Shown: positions 42,389 through 50,222 of the stretch, in pieces
Position numbering within the stretch: position 1 is the stretch's first letter
How the letters are laid out: each line of letters starts with the position of its first letter
NCBI GenBank assembly: GCA_964615905.1
Contig: CAZTUB010000003.1
Coordinates: 62,001-126,000 of the forward strand
Length of the DNA stretch: 64,000 nucleotides
Direction: 5' to 3'
Source: DATLMR01 sp964615905
GTDB taxonomy: Bacteria; Acidobacteriota; Blastocatellia; UBA7656
The notes under the pieces: model-generated
The model's database searches: none
What the model saw: the letters and a program-made list of their open reading frames with translations, nothing else
Told to the model about the DNA's origin: nothing
Program-made: the position numbers and the translations under genes

Positions 42389-43027
42389 ATGATCGCGAAC
42401 GCACAGTACAAGGCGAAGCAGTTTGATCTGAGTAGGCTTAACGGAATCTCTGACCAGACACTGGAAATGCATTTCCAGCTCTACGAAGGCTACGTCAAAG
42501 AGACTAATAGACTCGCGGAGAAAATCTCCGAGTTCCTGAAGGATGGCAAGGTAGATCAAGACGAGATGCCCGCTTACTCGGAACTGAAGCGGCGTCTCGG
42601 CTTCGAGTACAACGGGATGGTGCTGCATGAATACTACTTCGGCAATATGAAGCGCGGCGGGTCAGGTGACCCTGACAAAACTGCGGCGTTCTACCAGGCC
42701 GCGGAGGGGAGCTTTGGCAGCTACGACACCTGGAAGGCCGATTTCATGAGCATAGGCAAGATGCGCGGCGTCGGCTGGGCGATATGTTATGAAGACCCGA
42801 CCAGCGGCCAGCTATCGAATCACTGGATCAGCCTGCATCAGATAGGCAACGTCGCGGGATTCAACCCGGTGCTGGTGATGGACGTTTGGGAGCATGCCTT
42901 TTTGCTCGACTACAAACCGGCAGATCGCCCGAAGTATATCGAGGCGTTCTTCTCGAACATTGATTGGGACGCTGCCGAACGACGTCTACAGCACGCCAGG
43001 CACAACAGCGCATCTTTGCCGCGCTGA
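42389..43027 (+). CDS. Fe/Mn superoxide dismutase
   Basis: 212 residues, AAGGAGGAAGAG 5-8 nt before ATG 42389. Metal ligands can be placed at H28 (EMHFQLYEGY), H80 (LHEYYFGNM), D165 and H169 (VMDVWEHAFLLDYKPADR). Product of the FeSOD/MnSOD family, but somewhat divergent: the usual HH..Y motif is reduced to MHFQLYEGY. Converts superoxide to peroxide and oxygen, in the cytoplasm as no signal is seen. The 296-nt spacer upstream (42093-42388) shows no further gene. Confidence 0.85.
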   Translation: MIANAQYKAKQFDLSRLNGISDQTLEMHFQLYEGYVKETNRLAEKISEFLKDGKVDQDEMPAYSELKRRLGFEYNGMVLHEYYFGNMKRGGSGDPDKTAAFYQAAEGSFGSYDTWKADFMSIGKMRGVGWAICYEDPTSGQLSNHWISLHQIGNVAGFNPVLVMDVWEHAFLLDYKPADRPKYIEAFFSNIDWDAAERRLQHARHNSASLPR

Positions 43028-43069
43028 CCGGCAACGGGTTGAGGTGGGGGCCGACATGGACGCTATCAC

Positions 43070-43353
43070 ATGAGCATTAATCCAATTGTTGAATTGACAA
43101 AGGCAGGCCAGTCCATCTGGCCTGACGGCGATGAGTAGCGCGGTGTCACCTCAAATCCGACGATTTTCGAGAAAGCCATTGATGGCTCAGGCGATTACTC
43201 TGACCAGTTACGCGAGCAGGCCGAGCGCCAAAAGAGCGCAGGCGAAATATACGAAGCACTTGCTGTGCGCGATATTCAGATGGCGGCGGGCTGCTCGCGC
43301 CAGCGTTTGATAAGACCGATGACGCAGGCACGATGACACAGATGGAAAACTGA
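43070..43353 (+). pseudogene. tal: Decayed transaldolase gene, N-terminal remnant
   Basis: The ATG at 43070 opens a frame reading INPIVELTKAGQSIWPDGDE then TAG at 43136. Directly after, another frame gives RGVTSNPTIFEKAIDGSGDY and QLREQAERQKSAGEIYEALAV, then shifts again into LLAPAFDKTDDAG and ends TGA at 43351. GQSIW, GVTSNPTIFEKAI and EIYEALAV are hallmark transaldolase segments. About 20 codons are missing between the first two, there are two frameshifts, and nothing of the barrel with the Schiff-base lysine is left. A broken gene, not a functional small protein. Confidence 0.8.
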
Positions 43354-43413
43354 AGCCGCGCGCCCCGACCCGGTTCACTTTCTACTCGGTGAAAACGGGC
43401 CGATGCTTGAGCC

Positions 43414-43575
43414 TTAAATTCTTACGGTTTGCGGCAAATTATCTACGAAGTCTGAACTCGGCTGATTCTCCCTGCCCAATGTCCAGGACGGCGGATCACT
43501 GGCGGGGAAAGAGTCCGCCAGTATCGAGTCAATCATAGTTTCCGAAAGCGTTTCAGAAATCATGCGGTCGGTCAT
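43414..43575 (-). CDS. Small conserved protein of the FPASDPPSW type
   Basis: 53 residues, ATG 43575 with GGAGGGAA 5-6 nt upstream. The core DSFPASDPPSWTLG is a motif I know from many short bacterial hypothetical proteins, often near stress genes. N-terminus MTDRMISETLSETMIDS, C-terminus acidic to neutral. No membrane segment. Function unknown. It starts just inside a spacer that also holds the transaldolase remnant, on the opposite strand. Confidence 0.75.
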   Translation of the reverse strand: MTDRMISETLSETMIDSILADSFPASDPPSWTLGRENQPSSDFVDNLPQTVRI

Positions 43576-43883
43576 TAGTTCCCTCCATCGTGATGTAACT
43601 CCCTGTGAGTTTCACTTATTACTTAAAGCCATCGGGTCGCACGCCATTAGTTAGTGCAAGGCGGGTGCCATCTTTAACTGTAAACGTTTCGCTGACCCAG
43701 CCCATGTTGAGGTCGGGCGCTGGCAATAACATGCATAGATGTGAAATTTCCTGCTGCTCTTTGGCTGTAATTTTACACCCGCCGCCGTTAGGACACGGAA
43801 ATCCTGTAGTTGCGAAGCGGCACATTCGTTGCACTAGTCTATGTTTGAAATCGAATGGCTTGAAGACATGGCAGGATCACGTT

Positions 43884-44813
43884 ATGCGCAAAAATGAACG
43901 AATAGTGCTTGAGCGAGTGCTCTACCCTACCGACCTGTCTGCGGAGTCTACCGACGCGCTTGCGTACGCATTGGCTTTGACGCGGTCTTACGGCGCAAAG
44001 CTCTTGCTCTGTAATTCGGTAGGCTCTCAGCAGGGCGTGGCTGAGGATGCCGAGCGGCGTCTTGGTGAAACCATCGCGCGACCGGTCGGCGCGGGCGCGG
44101 ACGCCCCTTTCGACTGGGGAGCCATTGTAATCGAAGGGGACACGGCTACAGAGGTTGCGCGCGTAGCCGCCGAGCAGCGAATCGATCTAATAGTGCTGCC
44201 CCAGCAGAGGTCGAAAGGCGCAGCGACCCTGTTGGACTCTACTGCTCAAGCGATAAGCCGCACAGCGCCGTGCCCTGTCCTCATTGTTCATCAACGTGGG
44301 GATCTGGATGGCACAGCGGCAGGCGGGATTTCTTTTAAGCGCATACTGGTGGCTTATGATTTTTCGGGCGACTCGGAGCTCGCACTCACTTACGGGCTCT
44401 CACTCGCGCAGGAGTTTCAATCGGAGCTTCACCTGATCCACGTGCTGGCTCCGACTTTTACGCCAGCCACTTGCGAGCCTTCAATTGCCTCACCGAGTAC
44501 TGAGAACCCATGTCACGCGGCGGCGAAGAGGCTCCGAAATGTCGTGCCTGCCGAGACTCACCTCTGGAGTGAGGTCAAGCAAGTGGTAAGTCAGGGGCAG
44601 CCTTATCGTGAGATCCTCAGTTACGCGAAAGAAAATGAGATCGACTTGATCTGTATCGGCGCGAGTGGTGCCGGTTTTGGCCTGTGGGCGCTCTTCGGGT
44701 CTAATACAGACAGGATTCTGCGCCAGGCGGAGTCGCCCGTCCTCATCGCCCGCCCACTCAGGCCTGTTGGCCAGAACTCTAGCTATGCGGTTAGCTGCGA
44801 GACGGCGATTTGA
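43884..44813 (+). CDS. Universal stress protein, two UspA domains
   Basis: 309 residues from ATG 43884 (MRKNERIVLERVLYPTD); the open frame to 43605 is not supported by its residues. Two UspA-fold domains (about 1-145 and 150-300). In the second, ILVAYDFSGDSELAL and GASGAGFGLWALFGSNTDRILRQAESPVLI show the G-x2-G-x9-G(S/T) ATP-binding pattern; in the first, the equivalent glycine motif is weaker. Acts in stress survival in the cytoplasm. A 31-nt gap precedes the MmgE/PrpD gene. Confidence 0.85.
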   Translation: MRKNERIVLERVLYPTDLSAESTDALAYALALTRSYGAKLLLCNSVGSQQGVAEDAERRLGETIARPVGAGADAPFDWGAIVIEGDTATEVARVAAEQRIDLIVLPQQRSKGAATLLDSTAQAISRTAPCPVLIVHQRGDLDGTAAGGISFKRILVAYDFSGDSELALTYGLSLAQEFQSELHLIHVLAPTFTPATCEPSIASPSTENPCHAAAKRLRNVVPAETHLWSEVKQVVSQGQPYREILSYAKENEIDLICIGASGAGFGLWALFGSNTDRILRQAESPVLIARPLRPVGQNSSYAVSCETAI

Positions 44814-44844
44814 GCAACAACTATTCACGATGAAAAGAGGAAAG

Positions 44845-46263
44845 ATGATTGAGGAGATTTCAGCTTTTGTGGCGCGGGCTTCCTATGAAGACCTGTCGGC
44901 AGAAGCCCGACGCCAGATGAAAGTAAGGATTCTCGATTCGCTGGCCTGTGCGCTGGGTGCGATTGAGCTTGAGCCCATGCGCAAACTCCGAAAGCAGATA
45001 GGGGTATTTGGAGGAAGGCCGCTCGCCTCGTTAATAGGCGGGGGGAAGGCATCGCCCGACCGAGCCGCGCTTTACAACGGAGCGCTGGTACGCCATCTGG
45101 GCTTTAACGATAGCTTTCTAACCGGGAGAGGATCATACCACCCGAGCGACAGCCTGTCGGCGGTCCTTGCGGCGAGCGAATACGGAGGTGCGTCAGGGAA
45201 GGAGTTTCTCACGGCGCTAGCAGTCGCGTATCAGGTGCAATGCCGACTTTCTGAAGCGCCGACTTCGGGGACCGGAGGCTTCGGTCACATTACGCCTGGA
45301 ACCTGCGCAGTCGCCACGGGCGTTGCTAAAGCGCTGCGGCTGGGTCAGGGACAAACGGCGAACGCTATAGCCGCAGCCTCCGCAGCTGGCAGTGCGCTGC
45401 CGATACACAGTAGAGGCGTGCAACCTCGACCTGAGATCGTTCTTTACCCGGATTCCGCGTTCTCGACGGCGCAGGCCGCCCGGCTCGCGATGAGTAGTGT
45501 CAATAAGACCAGCGGATCACCCGAAGCCAGTGGACATTGGTTGAAGGCCGCTGCCCCCGACCTTGAAATTGATTGGGGCAAGGAGGACATGGAAGCAGTC
45601 CGGCGCACCGTTATTAAGAAATATAATGCCGAGACCCACTCGCAGTCGGCGCTTGAAGCCATCCTCTATCTTAGAGAGAGGCAACCATGCCATCCGAATC
45701 AAATTGAGCGGATCGAACTCGACACGTTCGGCGTGGCCTTCGATCTTCTCCCCGGTAATGGGCAGGGGGTTAGAGATGAGGTCCGCACCCGCGAGGAGGC
45801 CTACCACAGCCTGCCGTATCTGCTGGCTGTGGCGCTGCTCGATGGAGACGTCGGACCTTCACAATATAAGCCGGAACGGATTCTTAAAGAAGATGTGCAG
45901 AACCTTATGCGCAAGGTCATAGTCCGGCCCGACAGCGATTTCAGTCGACGCTTTCCAGAAGAGATGCCTGCGAGGGTGCGAATCTACTTGCGTGATGGGC
46001 AAATCCTTCTTAAAGAGAAGCGCGATTACGAAGGGTACTTTACGCGGCCCTGGACCTGGGAGCGGGCCGTTGAGAAGTTTATGGGTCTGACAATGTTTCA
46101 GGCAGATTATGCGTTGCGTCAGCAGATTATCGAAAAGGTACTCGATATAGAGCACGTCGAGGTGAAAGAGTTGACCGAGCTGCTTGCCAGGGTTGGCGAG
46201 ACCACCAGGGGCGAGGCACGGGAAAGGGTCTTTACCTTCAGAGAGCATAAACGAGCAGCCTGA
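44845..46263 (+). CDS. MmgE/PrpD family protein (2-methylcitrate dehydratase-like)
   Basis: 472 residues from ATG 44845 with AAAAGAGG a few bases upstream; an ATG at 44830 is less good. ILDSLACALGAIE, GFNDSFLTGRGSYHPSD (family: HxxDYDD-like segment altered), GHITPGTCAVATGVAKALRL and GVQPRPEIVLYPDSAFS fit the family, which dehydrates 2-methylcitrate or acts as isomerase in related pathways. No methylcitrate genes are close. Likely co-transcribed with the stress protein and the following glutamate dehydrogenase. Confidence 0.8.
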   Translation: MIEEISAFVARASYEDLSAEARRQMKVRILDSLACALGAIELEPMRKLRKQIGVFGGRPLASLIGGGKASPDRAALYNGALVRHLGFNDSFLTGRGSYHPSDSLSAVLAASEYGGASGKEFLTALAVAYQVQCRLSEAPTSGTGGFGHITPGTCAVATGVAKALRLGQGQTANAIAAASAAGSALPIHSRGVQPRPEIVLYPDSAFSTAQAARLAMSSVNKTSGSPEASGHWLKAAAPDLEIDWGKEDMEAVRRTVIKKYNAETHSQSALEAILYLRERQPCHPNQIERIELDTFGVAFDLLPGNGQGVRDEVRTREEAYHSLPYLLAVALLDGDVGPSQYKPERILKEDVQNLMRKVIVRPDSDFSRRFPEEMPARVRIYLRDGQILLKEKRDYEGYFTRPWTWERAVEKFMGLTMFQADYALRQQIIEKVLDIEHVEVKELTELLARVGETTRGEARERVFTFREHKRAA

Positions 46264-46305
46264 CGCATAAAGTAAACAAGGAGATGTCCATAGAGGAGGT
46301 TGAAT

Positions 46306-47640
46306 ATGACACGAGCGGAGACCACTAATACTGAGGCCATTACAAGACAGGGCGAAGGTTTCGCCGATGACCAGGCGGCGCGAAAAAGTTCATCGCTGTA
46401 TGGCAACGTCATCAGGCAATTTGATAAAGCAGCCGATCTGATGGGCCTCGATCCGAATATCCGAACGGTGCTTGAAAAGACGGCAAACGAGATTATCGTC
46501 CATTTCCCTGTGAAGATGGACGACGGGCGTATCGAAGTGTTCACAGGCTATCGCGTTCAGCACAACAGCGCGCTCGGCCCGTTTAAGGGCGGGCTTCGCT
46601 TCCACCCTTCGGTCGACATTGACGAGGTCCGCGCGCTTGCGACCTGGATGACCTGGAAGACTGCGCTGGCGGCCATACCGTTTGGCGGTGCAAAGGGAGG
46701 CATTCAAATCAACCCTGGCAGCTACTCAACGGAAGAGCTGGAGCGCATAACCCGCCGCTTCACCTTCGCGCTCGGCAACAATATAGGGCCTGAGTACGAC
46801 ATTCCTGCGCCGGACGTGAACACGAATGCTCAAATCATGGCATGGATAATGGACACATATCTTTCGACCATGCCTCCTCATGAGCGGCATCGCTCGACCC
46901 ACGTGGTTACAGGTAAGCCTGTTAAGTCGGGCGGCAGTCTGGGCCGCGAAAAGGCCACGGGTCAAGGTGTAGTCTACCTGATTCAGGAATGGGCAAAGGA
47001 TCACAGCTTCGACCTCAAGGGCGCGAAATACATCGTACAGGGATTTGGCAACGTCGGCTCGTGGGTCGCGCGGCTTATGAATCCGCTCGGCGCGAAATTA
47101 ATCGCGGTCGAGGATGTCACAGGAGCGATAGCTAACGCCGGGGGGATCGACCCCGACGACCTTTCCGAATATGTCAAACGCGGCGGAGGCGTCTCGGGTT
47201 ATCGAAAGGCCTCTCCCGTAGATCACGAAACTTTTCTGCGCACCGAGGTTGACATATTTGTTCCGGCCGCGATGGAAAACCAGATCACAGCGGAAACCGC
47301 GCCGCTCTTGAGGGTCAGGCTTGTTGCCGAGGCGGCTAACGGCCCCACCGACCCGCAAGGCGATGAGATTCTTCAGGCGAGGCGGATCGAATTGCTTCCT
47401 GACATTCTCAGCAACTCCGGCGGCGTAATTGTCAGCTACTTCGAGTGGCTACAAAACAAGCGGAGCGAGTATTGGGACCTTGAAGAGGTCGATTCGAAGC
47501 TTCGCAAAAAGATCGTCGGGTCTTATGAACGGGTGCGTGCAGCGGTCCGGGACCTGGGCACGGATTGGCGCACGGCCGCTTACGTCGTGGCGCTATCAAA
47601 TCTGGAGAGGGTTTACAAAGAGCGCGGAATCTTTCCTTGA
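46306..47640 (+). CDS. gdhA: Glutamate dehydrogenase (Glu/Leu/Phe/Val family)
   Basis: 444 residues from ATG 46306 behind a strong GAGGAGGT. GPFKGGLRFHPSVDIDEVRALATWMTWK spans the substrate lysine, PFGGAKGGI holds the catalytic lysine, then VQGFGNVGSWVARL is the Rossmann nucleotide site and NSGGVIVSYFEWLQN a family end motif. Reversible deamination of glutamate to 2-oxoglutarate. Length normal. 43 nt after MmgE/PrpD, same strand. Confidence 0.93.
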   Translation: MTRAETTNTEAITRQGEGFADDQAARKSSSLYGNVIRQFDKAADLMGLDPNIRTVLEKTANEIIVHFPVKMDDGRIEVFTGYRVQHNSALGPFKGGLRFHPSVDIDEVRALATWMTWKTALAAIPFGGAKGGIQINPGSYSTEELERITRRFTFALGNNIGPEYDIPAPDVNTNAQIMAWIMDTYLSTMPPHERHRSTHVVTGKPVKSGGSLGREKATGQGVVYLIQEWAKDHSFDLKGAKYIVQGFGNVGSWVARLMNPLGAKLIAVEDVTGAIANAGGIDPDDLSEYVKRGGGVSGYRKASPVDHETFLRTEVDIFVPAAMENQITAETAPLLRVRLVAEAANGPTDPQGDEILQARRIELLPDILSNSGGVIVSYFEWLQNKRSEYWDLEEVDSKLRKKIVGSYERVRAAVRDLGTDWRTAAYVVALSNLERVYKERGIFP

Positions 47641-47738
47641 TAGAGGAAAATCTCGTCCGTATATTGCTTTGTTGGCGCTTTGGCGTGCCGGGCTTGTATC
47701 CTTGTTTTGGACGAGAACTAGATCGAAAGGAGAGCGCC

Positions 47739-48002
47739 ATGAAGCTGGATGGATTCCGCGTGTCGGACTCACAAAAAGGGAGTGCAAGGGCCGCCTTAGA
47801 GAAGTACGGCTACTCTGAAGATGATTTCGAGTGGATACAAACCGAGGATAGCCTTCTAGGCGGAGAAGGTCGAATCCCAGGCACGGAAACGGTGTACGTG
47901 ATATATAACCCCACCGGTTTCAGGCGAATGTATGACGGAGCGAATTGGGAAACGGAGTTCGAGGAAGACTTAAAGAATCAGATATTCAAGAATGATTCCT
48001 AA
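47739..48002 (+). CDS. Small acidic hypothetical protein
   Basis: 87 residues from ATG 47739, with AAAGGAGAG upstream. Acidic, no membrane segment or cysteine. It reads as a small alpha/beta domain: KYGYSEDDFEWIQTEDSLLG, ETVYVIYNPTGFRRMYDG. No family recognised. Follows gdhA by 98 nt on the same strand. Confidence 0.65.
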   Translation: MKLDGFRVSDSQKGSARAALEKYGYSEDDFEWIQTEDSLLGGEGRIPGTETVYVIYNPTGFRRMYDGANWETEFEEDLKNQIFKNDS

Positions 48003-48066
48003 CCGATTTTCCTGAGCTTCGTATCTTGCTCATCCCTGCTCGGATTCCGATCTCTCTGTCACGTTC

Positions 48067-48411
48067 TCACCTGCCATCCAACGCCGGGGCTTCCGCCCTG
48101 GCGCGTCCGGCCTTCTCTTTCGCGCCGCCCGCCTTCTCGCCGTGTGGCTCGGCAACCAAATCCATCAGGCACTTCGGGCAGGTGCCGCGCGACTTCTCGC
48201 GGATGTCCGAATGCATCGGGCAGGCGTAGATGACCACACGCCGTGTTGCCTTACTCTTCGCTTTTGCGCGCTTGCGAGCGGGTTTGTTCACCTGTTGATG
48301 ATTCCGATGACGATGCCCGTCGTGAGTTGCAAACGCGCCTGCCGGTTCGACAAACACTAGCGCTACAACGGCGACGCATGAGATGAACGATGTATAAACC
48401 TTTATCCTCAT
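48067..48411 (-). CDS. Secreted protein with heavy-metal-binding domain (YHS-like CPMH)
   Basis: 114 residues from ATG 48411 with GGAGGAAGG upstream. Signal peptide to about AFA (residue 27). Mature part has a basic, Lys/Arg-rich linker and a single heavy-metal-binding motif: YACPMHSDIREKSRGTCPKCLMDLV, the pattern CPMHP-x-CPKCxM found in copper-export proteins. Binds Cu+ or another soft metal in the periplasm. End of the minus-strand redox cluster. Confidence 0.75.
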   Translation of the reverse strand: MRIKVYTSFISCVAVVALVFVEPAGAFATHDGHRHRNHQQVNKPARKRAKAKSKATRRVVIYACPMHSDIREKSRGTCPKCLMDLVAEPHGEKAGGAKEKAGRARAEAPALDGR

Positions 48412-48543
48412 GGCAAGCCTTCCTCCCATCGTCTTGTTACCCTTGGTATGCGGGGTCGGCGTGCAGCGCAGCGGCGACTTCATCTCAAGCCGCCCCTGCG
48501 CTCTCAGCAACGCCCGCCACCCAGTGATGCGCGATAAGATGAC

Positions 48544-49473
48544 TTAACGCTTGGTGACGCTGTTGCTGCCGAAGTTGGCCACCCAGATGGTGGAACCGGC
48601 AATGGTTACCCCTACGGGGCTGCGCCCCACGGGGAGTGCTCCCAGGTTCACGCCGTCACGTGCGCGCAGCCCTGTCACGCTGTCGCCGCCGTTGTTGACA
48701 ACGAAGATGACACCATCTTTGTGGATGGCCGAGACCGGGCCGTCGCCCGCTCTGTAGGTGCCTACCAACGCCCCGTCTGTCGTAACCCTCATCACGGTGC
48801 TGTCGCCGAAGTTCGCGATCCAGAGGTAGGCCCCGTCGAAGGCGATGCCATACGGGCCATCGCCGACCCTGTAAGTGCCGACAACCACGCCGTTCGACTC
48901 CCGCAGCTTCGTTATCGTGTCGCTGTTGTTGTTTGTGACATATACGAACGCGCCGTCCGTGGCCAGACAGAGTGGCCGCGTACCCACCTCGTAGGTGCCG
49001 AGTGTCAGGCCGTCCGAGGCCCGCAGTTTTGTCACGGTGCCGCTGTTGCGGTTAGCCACCCAGACGTTGCCGCCTGTCGAGAGCAGCCCACCCGGCCCCT
49101 CGCCGACGGCAAACGTACCGGCCACTGCGCCGGTGGCCGGGTCAAGTTTCATGACGTTGTTGCTGAGGTAGTTCGCCACCCAGATGTGTCTGCCGTCGAA
49201 GGCCAGCGCGACGGGGCGGCGGCCTACGGCGAACGTGCCGGCCGCCGAGCCGTCGCTCGCCCGGAGCCTGGTTACAGTGTCACTGAACTGGTTAGCTACA
49301 AAGACGTGTACGCCGTCTGAGGTCACACCCTCCGGCCCCTGACCGACGGCGATTGTGCTCGACGCCGCGCGGTCCACCTGATTCGTGGGCGCTGCCTGCG
49401 CGACTGTGGCCGAAATGACCGCCGCGCACAGCGCGACGAGCAGAGACTTGTATCCTGGTCGGTTCTTTCTCAT
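48544..49473 (-). CDS. Secreted YVTN/Vgb-type beta-propeller protein
   Basis: 309 residues with a signal peptide (cut near AQAAP). At least six repeats of about 42 residues of form VG-x-GPxG(V/L)-x-DG-x-(V/I)-(F/W)VAN-x-S-x-(T/N)(V)-x-KLRASDG-x-xGT, as in virginiamycin B lyase and NHL-like propellers. Catalytic residues of Vgb are not obvious, so a binding role is more likely. Overlaps the SCO gene upstream by 4 nt (ATGA), hence coupled to it. Confidence 0.85.
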   Translation of the reverse strand: MRKNRPGYKSLLVALCAAVISATVAQAAPTNQVDRAASSTIAVGQGPEGVTSDGVHVFVANQFSDTVTRLRASDGSAAGTFAVGRRPVALAFDGRHIWVANYLSNNVMKLDPATGAVAGTFAVGEGPGGLLSTGGNVWVANRNSGTVTKLRASDGLTLGTYEVGTRPLCLATDGAFVYVTNNNSDTITKLRESNGVVVGTYRVGDGPYGIAFDGAYLWIANFGDSTVMRVTTDGALVGTYRAGDGPVSAIHKDGVIFVVNNGGDSVTGLRARDGVNLGALPVGRSPVGVTIAGSTIWVANFGSNSVTKR

Positions 49474-50138
49474 CTTTCGCCTCCTTTACTGGCCTTCGCG
49501 GCCCTCGGCCAGTCAACCAGGCCGATCTCCTTCACGATTTTGCTTGGCCCGAGCAGCCCAGGGCAGCCCGCCCAAAGCGTCAGCGGCTCGTTCCCGAACC
49601 TCAGCATCCCTATGTGGTTCGACTTATCGGCATCGCGCGCGGGGTCGCGGTCAATGAACCCGAGGCTGCGACGCAACAGCTCAACATCTTTAGGGTCCCC
49701 GGTCAAAAACAGCCAGCCCGGCTTTGTCTTGTATGCTCTGGCGTAGCGGTTGAGCACGTCGGGCGTGTCCTCCTCAGGCTTGAGCGTGATCGAGTAGATA
49801 AAGATGTCCTTGCCCACGCGGTCGCCGAGCATACGTTGCACGTTGAGCAGGTTCGCAGTCGTTCCCGGACATATCCCCTCGCACCTGACGTACATGAAAT
49901 TGATGAGGACGATTTTGTCCTTCATCAGATCATCGTAGAACTTGACCTTCTTTCCCTCGTGCGTCGTCAGAGTGACGTTCGGGAAGCTGCGTTCTGCCAG
50001 CCTCTCCCTCGGCGTCTTGATCCGCTTTGTCTCCCGGTCGGACGCACGCGTGATGCGGCCGTCCCAGGAGGAAGCAACCCCAAGAAGGAGGGCGACCCCA
50101 ATCAGTCCAATGAAGATTCTCCTACACATGCTTCTCAT
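49470..50138 (-). CDS. SCO1/SenC-type copper chaperone
   Basis: 222 residues, GAAAGGAGATG upstream of ATG 50138. N-terminal signal/anchor, thioredoxin fold with CEGICP as the CxxxC copper site and H in KSNHIGMLR as third ligand. Delivers copper to oxidases, or acts as thiol-redox protein. Here it stands between a multicopper oxidase and a beta-propeller, which suggests it serves the oxidase. Confidence 0.88.
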   Translation of the reverse strand: MRSMCRRIFIGLIGVALLLGVASSWDGRITRASDRETKRIKTPRERLAERSFPNVTLTTHEGKKVKFYDDLMKDKIVLINFMYVRCEGICPGTTANLLNVQRMLGDRVGKDIFIYSITLKPEEDTPDVLNRYARAYKTKPGWLFLTGDPKDVELLRRSLGFIDRDPARDADKSNHIGMLRFGNEPLTLWAGCPGLLGPSKIVKEIGLVDWPRAAKASKGGER

Positions 50139-50166
50139 GATTCGGCATCTCCTTTCTCGCGCCCGC

Positions 50167-50207
50167 GCCGCGTCAGACCTGCGCGTTGTGTGCGGGCCTG
50201 ACGCGGC
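50167..50207. terminator. GC-rich hairpin 3' of the multicopper oxidase
   Basis: GCCGCGTCAG (50167-50176) and CTGACGCGGC (50198-50207) form a 10-bp stem. No T-run follows. It may slow or process the mRNA between the oxidase and SCO genes instead of ending it. Confidence 0.4.
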
Positions 50208-50222
50208 CGCGAGTGCTCGCGC

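Noticed and set aside
43619..43834. 71-codon minus frame with cysteines (CRFATTGFPCPNGGGC)
   Set aside because: No ribosome site, GTG start only, antisense to the leader of the universal stress gene. The cysteine-rich start is curious, but support is too thin for a gene call.
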